Shown: positions 14,920 through 22,207 of the stretch, one piece after another | How positions within the stretch are numbered: the stretch's first letter is position 1 | How the letters are laid out: every line of letters starts with the position of its first letter | Origin: CAITQP01 sp964533145 | Lineage (GTDB): Bacteria > Patescibacteriota > Minisyncoccia > Phycocordibacterales > UBA9973 | Length of the DNA: 23,821 nucleotides | Assembly: GCA_964533145.1 (NCBI GenBank) | Contig: CAZHLG010000014.1 | Span: forward strand, 1 to 23,821 | Direction: 5' to 3' | Position numbers and translations under genes: made by a program | The notes under the pieces: model-generated | What the model was told of the DNA's origin: nothing | Databases searched by the model: none | What the model saw: only the letters and a program-made list of their open reading frames with translations

Positions 14920-15922
14920 CCTGCTGATTATGCCAGAAATCGGCCACTTCGGCCAAAGTGGCATGCCAGACCGAATCGGCTCCGTACCGTTCGTTGATGT
15001 GCGCCAGGACCGCCTCAATCTTGCCTATCGTACGCTTGCCGATGCCATCTTCCATCCAATCGTCCTGGCCTGAATAGTGACCCATGAGCGTAAGCACGCC
15101 GCCGTATTCCGCGATCCGATCCACTGCGGCGATGATCCGATCGATACTCCACCCAAGCGACACGTTCTGCGGCATCGTAAGCATCCCCGCATACCGGTCC
15201 GGATACACGTTGCTCACGCGTTTTTCGTTCCGGTTGAGCCCTGAATACGGCGACGATAGCGAGACATACCTGAACGCGTGCGCGCGCAGGCCTTCGATGA
15301 ACGCAAATCCGTTGTTCTCCCCCACACCCCATGCTGGCGGACGGAACCCTGCGATCGGAATGCCGAGCGATGAGAATATCGCACGCGCAGCAGCGATGTC
15401 GCGCTGCGTCTCTTCCGCAGACGCGAATTCGAATTCCATCGGCGCAAGATAGAACGGGATGGCTCGTCCGATGTGGCCGTATCCGTGGCAGGCAATCTCC
15501 ACCTGCGGAGCCCGCGATCGCAGATAGAGTGCAGCGGCGCTGTTTGCCGGATGCGAAAGATCGTATCGGTCGCCCGTGTCGCCGTAATAAATGCCGCGGT
15601 AGTTTTTGAACGTCGGCCGCGGGATCGAGAAGACCGTGACGCGAACCTCCGGATACGCATCGAGGAATGCGGCGAATACGGCATTGACTCCCTCGCCCAC
15701 AGCACCACCGAAATCGTACGGTCCGTTCTGTTTCGACAAAGCGCAGAAATCGTCGAACTGCACATTGCAGACAAAGCGAGCGCCGCCCGGCCATGCTATC
15801 TCCCGCCGCGGCTCATCCGCGAATATATCCCGCGCCTCGTCGCGGCGGGAGATGTCGGCATACCGCCGCCCGTAGTAAAGCGCGGCTGCCTTATATGCAA
15901 TACGGAGAAAAAAAGACTTCAT
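14903..15922 (-). CDS. Polysaccharide deacetylase-like protein
   Basis: 339 aa with the NodB-type (carbohydrate esterase 4-like) signatures: QFDDFCAL (Asp-Asp motif), CHGYGH (HxxxH metal ligands), GFRPPAWGVG and LMGHYSGQDDW. There is no clear signal peptide, although the N-terminus MKSFFLRIAYKAAALYYG is amphipathic and basic. Such enzymes remove N-acetyl groups from sugars, here probably from a cytoplasmic or membrane-linked glycan intermediate. The start codon overlaps the preceding gene's stop in CATATGA. The fold is well supported; activity on a given sugar is inferred from its glycosyltransferase neighbours, and a non-catalytic or DUF2334-like member is possible. Confidence 0.78.
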   Translation of the reverse strand: MKSFFLRIAYKAAALYYGRRYADISRRDEARDIFADEPRREIAWPGGARFVCNVQFDDFCALSKQNGPYDFGGAVGEGVNAVFAAFLDAYPEVRVTVFSIPRPTFKNYRGIYYGDTGDRYDLSHPANSAAALYLRSRAPQVEIACHGYGHIGRAIPFYLAPMEFEFASAEETQRDIAAARAIFSSLGIPIAGFRPPAWGVGENNGFAFIEGLRAHAFRYVSLSSPYSGLNRNEKRVSNVYPDRYAGMLTMPQNVSLGWSIDRIIAAVDRIAEYGGVLTLMGHYSGQDDWMEDGIGKRTIGKIEAVLAHINERYGADSVWHATLAEVADFWHNQQDARRG

Positions 15923-16884
15923 ATGGAAATATGCCGCACAGCTTCGGCGAGTTCGGCGAAGCTCCGTTCTCGCGTATAGGCCGAAGCATTGCTACGGATC
16001 GTTTCGACAAGGACGGCGCGCTCGTGGGCAGGCAATGCCGCCGCGCGAAGAACGGCCCGGGCAAAACCTTCGGGGTCGGCGCAATCGGCGACGAGCGCGG
16101 GGTCGAGCAATTCCCGAGCTCCCGTGGCGAGAGAGACGACCGGCAGCACTCCGGCGCACGCGGCCTCCATCGCGGCACGCGACGACGCCTCGTACCGCGC
16201 GGGCACGATGAGCAGCGGGCAGCGGGCAAAGTATGCTGCCGGATCCTGCGTTCCCTCCCGATGCACGTTCGGACCAGCATCAGGAAGCTGCTCAGTCCCT
16301 TCTCCGATGATGTACAAATGCCACTCCGGGCCGAGACGCGAAAAAACATCGAGCGCGATATCGAGTCCTTTCGTATACCCCGTCTCGCGCGGCCGATGAA
16401 TCATATACAGAATGTTTTTCTGGGACGGATCGGTGACGATGCTCCGATAGCGCGCGCCGTCCACAAAATGCGTCACGGGAAATTGCGGCGTATGCGGAAT
16501 GTACCACTCGGCGTCCGCGGCGACCTGTCCGGACACGGGCAGGACGGCATCGATCAACCGAAAGACGCGACGCAAAAGGGCATTGGTCACAAATCCCCGC
16601 CTGCGCCAGTCGAACAGCGGATCGATGGCCATGACGGCGATCTTGACCCGCGGGTGCCGCAGTTTACGAAAAAACGCGACCCAGAAACAATGCCCGCCCT
16701 CAGCCAGATAGATATCTGCTTTTGGAAGCGCGCACGACATCCGATACGCAGACAAGAGCATCTGTACGCTATTTTTTCCCCTATATTCAAAGCGTACTTC
16801 CGTCGAAGCAACCGCGCTTCCGAGCGCATCGGAAACGGCATTGCCGCCGCGATGAATGAAGCAGATGTTTTTCAGTGTCTCCAT
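15919..16884 (-). CDS. Divergent GT4-type glycosyltransferase
   Basis: 321 aa, shorter than its two GT4 neighbours, with a GT-B C-terminal half: HRPRETGYTKGLDIALDVF, LYIIGEGTEQLP, and LLIVPARYEASSRAAMEAACAG, where EASSRAAME matches the EX7E motif. The N-terminus (METLKNICFIHRGGN) is less typical. It overlaps the nucleotidyltransferase gene by 13 nt and the deacetylase gene by 4 nt, starts in the context CATATG, and so is tightly coupled in the operon. Sugar specificity unknown. Confidence 0.8.
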   Translation of the reverse strand: METLKNICFIHRGGNAVSDALGSAVASTEVRFEYRGKNSVQMLLSAYRMSCALPKADIYLAEGGHCFWVAFFRKLRHPRVKIAVMAIDPLFDWRRRGFVTNALLRRVFRLIDAVLPVSGQVAADAEWYIPHTPQFPVTHFVDGARYRSIVTDPSQKNILYMIHRPRETGYTKGLDIALDVFSRLGPEWHLYIIGEGTEQLPDAGPNVHREGTQDPAAYFARCPLLIVPARYEASSRAAMEAACAGVLPVVSLATGARELLDPALVADCADPEGFARAVLRAAALPAHERAVLVETIRSNASAYTRERSFAELAEAVRHISI

Positions 16885-18038
16885 ATGCGTTTACGCGCCT
16901 TGTCATATGCGAAGCGCAGAAATGCCGAGAATGTCCGGAAACCGTACGCCCGCGAAAGATACCGTACGAACCCGAGCGGGCTTTTATGCGCGCCGCCGAC
17001 TGCATCAAAACCCCAATACGCCCTCGAAACGAGCGGTAGCGTGCCAAGCAGCGCCAAGCTCGGCGCATCGCTCGCACGGTAGTAGCGGCGCAGCGCGCGA
17101 CGGCTCGGACGGAGCGCGGCAAGCCCTTCCAAAAAAGGTTCAGGGACCGAGAGCCAGCAGCGCTCGACCAGATAGGCGACCGCGACCTGTACTTCGGCTT
17201 CGAAACCGTATGCCTGCGCGAGCGAGAGCACGCGACCCCAATCTACGCCCGCACGGATCACCTGCATCGCATCCACGACCCAGCGGAACGGCCGATGCTG
17301 ATTGTACACTGCGCCATGCGCAATGACATGCACGAGCAGGTCTTCCGGCGAAAATGCGTAGCACGGCACGCCGCCGATCACAAACGGACGCGCCCGCGAC
17401 CGGACCTCGGCATACGTCATACGCGATTCCCTGCCGCCAAGACCCGGACCGCGCGACAGATCAAAGAGTTTCCAATGGATATCAATCTCGCAATCTCGCT
17501 CATCGCGGAACGCAGCCTCGCGATCGAGCGCGAGCAACACCTCGACAGGATCGCCGTCGACAGGAAACGGAATGCCATCATAGCGCCAACCCGCTCCAGA
17601 AAGCAGTCGGAGCGCCTCCGCAGCATGCTCAGGAGCGATAATGAAATCCGCATCCCCCAGAAAACGCGCTCCCGTATCGCCATAAGCATCCGCCAAAAGC
17701 GCCACACCCTTGAACGCAATCGCATCGATGCCATGACCGGAAAGAAGCCGGACTGCCCTGCCGGCAGCATCGAGCAGCAGCTGATTCTGCGCCCAAACCT
17801 TGCGATATACGCCAGTGATCCGTCCGGACAGTTCGTCGCGGACGCCGAAATCGCGCAGGCGCAGATAGAGCGCAGGCAAGAGACGCATCGTGGCGTAATC
17901 AATGCGCTCAAACACCGCTGTATCTTTCCACTCGGACCAGCGTGCGGCGAACTCCTCACGCGGACAAAAAAGCAATCCGAGAAACCGCTCTTCGGCTTCG
18001 TTCGGGAAACTGCTCGGAAATCGCAGGCTCCGGCTCAT
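16872..18038 (-). CDS. NTP_transf_5-type (MNT/CCA-fold) nucleotidyltransferase
   Basis: 388 aa. The core AFKGVALLADAYGDTGARFLGDADFII (about 108-134) carries the 'KG...R...GDxD' pattern of the uncharacterised nucleotidyltransferase family PF14907, with Asp129 and Asp131 as likely metal ligands. The C-terminal 150 residues are helical and unassigned. Members of this family often stand next to HprK-like kinases and PqqD-like proteins, as here; their substrate is unknown. The start codon overlaps the GT2 gene's stop by ATGA in the context CATATG. The name is by pattern, not a database search. Confidence 0.75.
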   Translation of the reverse strand: MSRSLRFPSSFPNEAEERFLGLLFCPREEFAARWSEWKDTAVFERIDYATMRLLPALYLRLRDFGVRDELSGRITGVYRKVWAQNQLLLDAAGRAVRLLSGHGIDAIAFKGVALLADAYGDTGARFLGDADFIIAPEHAAEALRLLSGAGWRYDGIPFPVDGDPVEVLLALDREAAFRDERDCEIDIHWKLFDLSRGPGLGGRESRMTYAEVRSRARPFVIGGVPCYAFSPEDLLVHVIAHGAVYNQHRPFRWVVDAMQVIRAGVDWGRVLSLAQAYGFEAEVQVAVAYLVERCWLSVPEPFLEGLAALRPSRRALRRYYRASDAPSLALLGTLPLVSRAYWGFDAVGGAHKSPLGFVRYLSRAYGFRTFSAFLRFAYDKARKRIWRH

Positions 18039-18715
18039 ATGCCTTTTTTGCGCGCAAGCGCTTCTTTCATGATGCGCAGATAGTCGCCACGGCTCGGCCG
18101 CTCGGTCACGCCCGTGTTTGTTCCGTGGATACGGCGCATGAGCAGCACGTCAGGCAGGAGATCTGTCACCAGGCCTGCCTCGCGTGCGCGAGCCATCCAG
18201 TCGATGAACTCGCCGACACGCCACTTGGACTCGAAACCGCCGACCCGATCGAACGCGGCACGCGTGATCACTGCAGTGCTGGCAATGTAGCCGGGACGAT
18301 CGCCCGGCGGACACTCGCGGACCGCACGGACAGACTCCGGTAACTCAGGGCTCAAAAAACAGCGCATGTGCGCAAAAGAAATGTCCGCCACCGAAAGCCG
18401 CGGCATCTGCAATGCTAATTTCTGCGGAAGCCAGACATCGTCAGCGTCCAGGAACGCAAACACCTCGCCGCGCGCCGCCGCAATGCCGTTGTTGCGCGCG
18501 GCCCCGATACCGCCGTTTTCCGCGCGCCGGACGATGGTGACCGCATCGCCGAACGAACGCAGGACTTCCAGAGAATCATCGGACGATCCGTCGTCCACGC
18601 ACACGATCTCCCGGTTGGGATACGTCTGGGCACGCACGCTCTCTATGGCCTCGCGTACATACGCGGCGGCATTGTAGACAGGGATAATCACGCTGACGAG
18701 CGGCTGGGGATCCAT
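18035..18715 (-). CDS. GT2-family glycosyltransferase
   Basis: 226 aa, GT-A fold. The nucleotide-sugar region shows VSVIIPVYNAAAYVREAIES, VCVDDGSSDDS, AARNNGIAAARGEVFAFLDADD with the metal-binding DADD, then GGFESKWRVGEFIDWMARAREAG, the acceptor-side acid. It begins 7 nt after the HprK-like gene's stop and ends in an ATGA overlap with the nucleotidyltransferase gene. The MDPQPLVSV start is chosen over a longer in-frame start at 18859 because that extension lacks GT2 similarity and would lie inside the kinase gene. Sugar donor unknown. Confidence 0.9.
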   Translation of the reverse strand: MDPQPLVSVIIPVYNAAAYVREAIESVRAQTYPNREIVCVDDGSSDDSLEVLRSFGDAVTIVRRAENGGIGAARNNGIAAARGEVFAFLDADDVWLPQKLALQMPRLSVADISFAHMRCFLSPELPESVRAVRECPPGDRPGYIASTAVITRAAFDRVGGFESKWRVGEFIDWMARAREAGLVTDLLPDVLLMRRIHGTNTGVTERPSRGDYLRIMKEALARKKGI

Positions 18716-18722
18716 ACAGGCA

Positions 18723-19811
18723 TCAGTATAGTACGGAACTGCCCGGAACCGCACGGCCGGCCAAAAACGCCCTGATGACGTCCGGAACGGCTCGAACATC
18801 CGGGCCAAGCTCAAGCGTAAAGCACGGAACCGATCCGAGAATGGCTTTGAGCGCAGCAAGCTTATTGGCCTCGGCGAGCGGCAGCTGCAGCAGGCTTGTG
18901 GGAGCCATGGCGATCAGCGCTTCCATCTTCCCTGCCGGCACGATGCGCGTCGGCCCGCCGGTGATGCGCGGAATGAGCACGGCGTCGAGCGCGGCGCTCG
19001 TCCGTACACTCTCCGGAAACATGTCCTGCGCAAAAAGCACCGCCTTCTCGGTGCCGGCAAAACCCTTGTTCCAGACATGCTCGGCTACTTCCGGAAAATA
19101 TGCGAGGCTGCCCCGCGTAAGTTTGACCGTATGATACAGACTGTGCGCCATGACGCCGTTGATAGCACTGTCCACGGCGACATAGTCGTCGCCGAGATAT
19201 TCCATCCCCGCACAGAGACAGGCAAGCGACGTGGTGGATTTTCCCGCGCCGCTGCGGGCAGTGATGAGCGCCGACCTGCCGCCCGCGCCCACGACGGCGC
19301 CGTGTATGAGTTGGATTCCATGCGCATCGAAGAACCAGTGCAGGATGGTCCGCAGCGGCGCACCGACGGCCCAATCGGGCAGCACGGAGGCATCATATGT
19401 CCAAAAATAGCCGGTGCTCGACGCAGGATCATAAAAACTGAGCGTCTCCTCGCCACCCACGTACACTCCAAAAAAATCTTTGTCGTACTGATCGACGCGG
19501 ACGTCGCCGTCAGGATCGTCCCACGGCGCGACAATGTCCGTCTCGGGGCATGCCGAATCCCACGCATGGATAATCAGATCAGGCTCGCCGGCATCGTCGA
19601 CCGAAAGATGCGCAAGCGCAAGCGTAAGCACGCGTGCAGGAGCTTCGCCGTACGCCACGACACGAACCGTCTTCCCCGCGATGCGGTATGTCTGCGGCTG
19701 CGCCATGCGCATTTGCTGCGTACGGACAAGCGACGGCCGGACATGGCGCTCAAAATACCCCGATCCGACGGCAAGGAAATTTTTGGTCAGTATGCGGCGC
19801 GGGGTATTCAT
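18723..19811 (-). CDS. HPr kinase-like P-loop kinase
   Basis: 362 aa. The C-terminal half has an HprK/P fold: the LIHGAVV segment (His170 before the P-loop), Walker A in ARSGAGKST (185-193) and LGDDYVAV (Asp208, Asp209) as the base/metal acids. The first 150 residues form a separate domain with no clear match. HprK itself phosphorylates the PTS carrier HPr, but no PTS gene is seen here, and HprK-like proteins beside PqqD and glycosyltransferase genes are thought to act on another substrate. The ATG overlaps the upstream GT2 stop (CATATGA). The kinase fold is clear; the substrate is unknown. Confidence 0.85.
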   Translation of the reverse strand: MNTPRRILTKNFLAVGSGYFERHVRPSLVRTQQMRMAQPQTYRIAGKTVRVVAYGEAPARVLTLALAHLSVDDAGEPDLIIHAWDSACPETDIVAPWDDPDGDVRVDQYDKDFFGVYVGGEETLSFYDPASSTGYFWTYDASVLPDWAVGAPLRTILHWFFDAHGIQLIHGAVVGAGGRSALITARSGAGKSTTSLACLCAGMEYLGDDYVAVDSAINGVMAHSLYHTVKLTRGSLAYFPEVAEHVWNKGFAGTEKAVLFAQDMFPESVRTSAALDAVLIPRITGGPTRIVPAGKMEALIAMAPTSLLQLPLAEANKLAALKAILGSVPCFTLELGPDVRAVPDVIRAFLAGRAVPGSSVLY

Positions 19812-20482
19812 ATGCTAGCAGTGCGTGCGCGTCCGAGCTTTTTGCGGAGCGACATGAATTGACCGTCCTGTATGAAATCCGGGGCATCGCTTTGGTTGGC
19901 GTCATGACGACGGCGGCAGAGCGTGACATCCGCCACCCGTGCCTCCCTGAGCCCAGCCTCGGCAAGACGGATGTTCCAATCGAAATCCTCACCGACACGC
20001 ATCGTTTCGTCGAAGCCGCCGACCGCAGCAAACACGCTTCTGCGGTACAAGGCCGCACCGATGAGCTCCGGGCGGAACGCCGGCGCGGCGCGTTCAACCG
20101 ATCCGTCGGCATGCATGCGGACCTCCTGCGTCATGCCGCGCGCAAAATCATGGTCTCCAAGCAGCGGCATGAGAACCGCCATACGGCCCGGCGGCCAAAA
20201 ATCGTCCTGGTCGAGAAAAGCGATGATGTCTCCGCGCGCTTCGCTGAGGCCTCGGTTACGGGCCGCCGCCTGACCGCGGTTCTCCTGCTCGATGACCCGG
20301 ATTCTGTCCGCATACGCCGCAAGCGGCGCGAGCGTCTCCTCCGGCGAACCGTCATTGACGACAACGATCTCAAACCCCTCGCATCCGCTCGAAAGCACCG
20401 AATCAAGCAGCGCGGCGATGTACCGCTCTCCTTTGTAATACGGGATTATGAGAGAAACAAGCGGCGTATCCATGCGGTGCAT
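19808..20482 (-). CDS. GT2-family glycosyltransferase
   Basis: 224 aa from the ATG at 20482, which overlaps the PqqD stop as TGATG; a second in-frame ATG at 20473 (MDTPLVS) matches the length of the sister GT2 and is also possible. GT-A motifs: VSLIIPYYKGERYIAALLDS, VVVNDGSPEETL, AARNRGLSEARGDIIAFLDQDDFW (DQDD metal site) and GGFDETMRVGEDFDWNIRLAEAG. It is the first of the two GT2 enzymes in the cluster, between the PqqD-like and kinase genes. Product unknown. Confidence 0.88.
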   Translation of the reverse strand: MHRMDTPLVSLIIPYYKGERYIAALLDSVLSSGCEGFEIVVVNDGSPEETLAPLAAYADRIRVIEQENRGQAAARNRGLSEARGDIIAFLDQDDFWPPGRMAVLMPLLGDHDFARGMTQEVRMHADGSVERAAPAFRPELIGAALYRRSVFAAVGGFDETMRVGEDFDWNIRLAEAGLREARVADVTLCRRRHDANQSDAPDFIQDGQFMSLRKKLGRARTASI

Positions 20483-20910
20483 CACGCCTCCCGGCGCTTG
20501 GGCCAGCCCGCAGTATCGACATCATGGATCGGGTCGGCAAGCAGCATCTCTTGCATGTCGTCATAGCGGTCGAGGGTCGGCGCTTCGAATGGCAGCGGCG
20601 CAAAAGCTTCTGCTGGATCAAACCGGACAGGCTCGCCAGACACTGTCGCGACAAGCCCTTCGTCCGCGAGACGGACGACGAACTCCGTAGCGGCAACAGC
20701 AGCCGTATCCTTTTCGGCGCACCGCTCCGCAGCCCGCCGGACGATGTCCTCCGCCGAACCGCCGGCAAGCACGTCCGCCCAGATACGGCTCGCAGCAGCA
20801 TTCATGCTGTAGTACGTGCCTGTCTCAAGATTGATGACGATCGTCTCCCCCTCGAGAGTTTCGCTGATTATTTTCTCGGAGTTAGTCCCGAGCCGCGCGC
20901 GAGTATCCAT
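20482..20910 (-). CDS. PqqD-like protein with a leader-like C-terminal tail
   Basis: 142 aa. Residues about 11-90 fit the PqqD fold (a RiPP-recognition-element type winged helix): SEKIISETLEGETIVINLET, then YYSMNAAASRIWADVLAGG and a helical stretch ending VVRLADEGLV. Unusually, residues about 107-138 add a conserved-looking tail: APTLDRYDDMQEML and LADPIHDVDTAGWP. This P-x-L-x-x-Y-x-D form resembles the leader of lasso and other ribosomally made peptides, so the domain may carry its own recognition segment. It is preceded by the DUF1761 gene and followed, with overlap, by GT2 and the kinase. No PqqC/PqqE, radical SAM or peptidase gene is nearby. Family 0.8; role inferred. Confidence 0.8.
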   Translation of the reverse strand: MDTRARLGTNSEKIISETLEGETIVINLETGTYYSMNAAASRIWADVLAGGSAEDIVRRAAERCAEKDTAAVAATEFVVRLADEGLVATVSGEPVRFDPAEAFAPLPFEAPTLDRYDDMQEMLLADPIHDVDTAGWPKRREA

Positions 20911-20918
20911 GGTGCAGC

Positions 20919-21368
20919 CTAGAAAAACAGCGTCGCGACGAAGGCAACGAGCATGTACGTAAGCAAGTTGGACACGCTGTCAGAAACAAAACGCTTCCAT
21001 GCAAGCACGCCCTTCGGGCCGCCCCAGAGAATGTTCTGGCCGATCAAAGGCACGACAAAGGCAAGCCAGATCGCGGGAACGTAATACAGCACCGAGCCCG
21101 CAGGCGCCCCGTTCTGCACCGAATAGCTCGTAACGGCGCCGATGAAGAGCGCCGTGACGAACGACAGAAGTATCTGCGCGGAAAAACGCTTCCACATATG
21201 CGGCTTGGCCTCGGCTCGCAGACGCGCGCGCTCTTCCGGCGAAAGCGTATCAAAACCAAGGGACTGCATGTGCCATTTGCCCATGGGCGTATTGTCCGAA
21301 TACCAGAACATGCCGACGATGACGCCGATAAAAGCTCCCAGGATACCGATGATGAAAATTGTTGCCAT
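20919..21368 (-). CDS. DUF1761-like membrane protein
   Basis: 149 aa. Four hydrophobic helices with the DUF1761 signature at the first helix end (GVIVGMFWYSDNTPMGKWHMQ, compare GxxWYSxxxFGKxWM). The first gene of the cluster: its stop precedes the PqqD ATG by 8 nt. Upstream lies the structured repeat at 21393-21464, and no clear TATACT box is seen, so the promoter is uncertain. No catalytic residues; its link to the pathway rests on location alone. It is the last GC-rich gene before the composition changes. Confidence 0.65.
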   Translation of the reverse strand: MATIFIIGILGAFIGVIVGMFWYSDNTPMGKWHMQSLGFDTLSPEERARLRAEAKPHMWKRFSAQILLSFVTALFIGAVTSYSVQNGAPAGSVLYYVPAIWLAFVVPLIGQNILWGGPKGVLAWKRFVSDSVSNLLTYMLVAFVATLFF

Positions 21369-21392
21369 ATACCAAAGACTGATTTACTACAT

Positions 21393-21464
21393 GCTAAATG
21401 AGCACCGACAGCCGATGCTCATTTTAGCACGCCTTCTACTCATTCGCCGACCCGTCTCGGTCTG
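21393..21464. repeat. Structured repeat, copy A
   Basis: Consists of a hairpin (arms GCTAAATGAGCA and TGCTCATTTTAGC, 21393-21404 and 21416-21428) followed by a segment with CGCCGACCCGTCTCGGTC. Copy B at 22135-22206 has the same order: CTAAATAG/CTATTTTAG arms, ATTTTAGCA, an equal-length gap and CGCTGGCCCGTCTAGGTC. From ATTTTAGCA to the end the two copies align with no gaps. The small hairpin GACC/GGTC and the following TTTTTTT could also stop transcription on the + strand. Confidence 0.6.
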
Positions 21465-21474
21465 GGGTGTTTTT

Positions 21475-21503
21475 TTGACATGAATAAAGATAAATTGTAG
21501 TAT
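21475..21503 (+). promoter_or_regulatory. Consensus sigma-70 promoter of the Cys-rich gene
   Basis: TTGACA (21475-21480), 17-nt spacer, TAGTAT (21498-21503), then an AT-rich stretch to the ATG at 21521. The -35 overlaps the end of a T-run. This full -35/-10 pair is unlike the -10-only promoters in the GC-rich part of the window. Confidence 0.75.
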
Positions 21504-21520
21504 TTTTAAAAATTAAAAAC

Positions 21521-22024
21521 ATGAACACTGCAACTACTCCTGCTACAAAGGAAGCTGTCGATACAGCACTCGAGTGTCTAAAAGAGGGCACTGCCATATG
21601 TTGGGACTGCATTCAGTTGCATTACCCGGAACAATTTGCAAAAAGAAACGGTATGTACGCCTACCGCCGGAGATGCGATGCGTGCGGCACGAAGACGGAT
21701 TGCACATGGTCTGGATGCTGGCGGACACTGATCTACCCAAGCAAACCTACCACTTCTCTCATTGAAATATTCGAGAGTGACAATTCTCACCTGTGCTATC
21801 GTACAATATGCCACGACAGTTGCTCGGCCTTGGTTAAAAAAGGAAAGGAGGGGCTGAAAATAGTCCTCGAATACCTTGAAAAGAAACAGACAAATCCGAT
21901 AAATGAACAAGGATGGTCAAACTTCTTCTATTGGTATGCACTATCGCACAAGGTCATACCGCATGATCCAAACATGCCGAAAAATTACAGCGAGTGGCTG
22001 ACGCTCTTTAAGTCACTCAACTGA
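21521..22024 (+). CDS. Cys-rich, zinc-ribbon-like protein of unknown function
   Basis: 167 aa with ten Cys: CWDC at 27-30 and CDAC at 52-55 form a probable zinc ribbon (with His34 near), and C61, C66, C92, C97 and C101 could make a second site. The rest (EGLKIVLEYLEKKQ and NEQGWSNFFYWYALSHKVIP) is helical. No signal peptide. It is AT-rich compared with the first 21 kb and is read from a consensus promoter with no Shine-Dalgarno (an A/T-rich stretch precedes the ATG). It has its own terminator and is flanked by diverged structured repeats. No family is recognised; nucleic-acid or protein binding is possible but not shown. Confidence 0.72.
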   Translation: MNTATTPATKEAVDTALECLKEGTAICWDCIQLHYPEQFAKRNGMYAYRRRCDACGTKTDCTWSGCWRTLIYPSKPTTSLIEIFESDNSHLCYRTICHDSCSALVKKGKEGLKIVLEYLEKKQTNPINEQGWSNFFYWYALSHKVIPHDPNMPKNYSEWLTLFKSLN

Positions 22025-22032
22025 TTTCACAC

Positions 22033-22065
22033 AAGATCCTCTTATGGGGATCTTTTTTATTTTTG
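22033..22065 (+). terminator. Intrinsic terminator of the Cys-rich gene
   Basis: 7-bp stem AAGATCC/GGATCTT with an 8-nt loop, followed by a T-rich run (TTTTTTATTTTT), 9 nt after the stop codon. Confidence 0.85.
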
Positions 22066-22134
22066 GTATGTATCAACGCTGAGAAATAAGCGTCTCGGTC
22101 ACTCTCACTATTTTGCTGCAATGTCTGGTCAGGT

Positions 22135-22206
22135 ACTAAATAGGTACGACAGTGTAAAGCTATTTTAGCATTTATGTCTCTATCCCGCTGGCCCGTCTAG
22201 GTCGGC
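22135..22206. repeat. Structured repeat, copy B
   Basis: Counterpart of the 21393-21464 repeat, about 741 nt away, with diverged arms. The hairpin GCTGGCC/GGTCGGC (22187-22206, with wobble pairs) followed by TTTATTTT could act as a + strand terminator. The rest of 22066-22134 shows no gene; it contains another CGTCTCGGTC (22091-22100), also present in copy A. Confidence 0.6.
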
Positions 22207-22207
22207 T

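Noticed and set aside
15793..17082. + strand frame of 429 codons opposite the deacetylase, GT4 and nucleotidyltransferase genes
   Set aside because: It crosses three real - strand genes and has no coherent domain.
22187..22206. Copies A and B read as remnants of a tRNA gene used for integration
   Set aside because: Neither contains a T-arm consensus or an acceptor stem pairing; only the CCCGTCT-GGTC block is shared.
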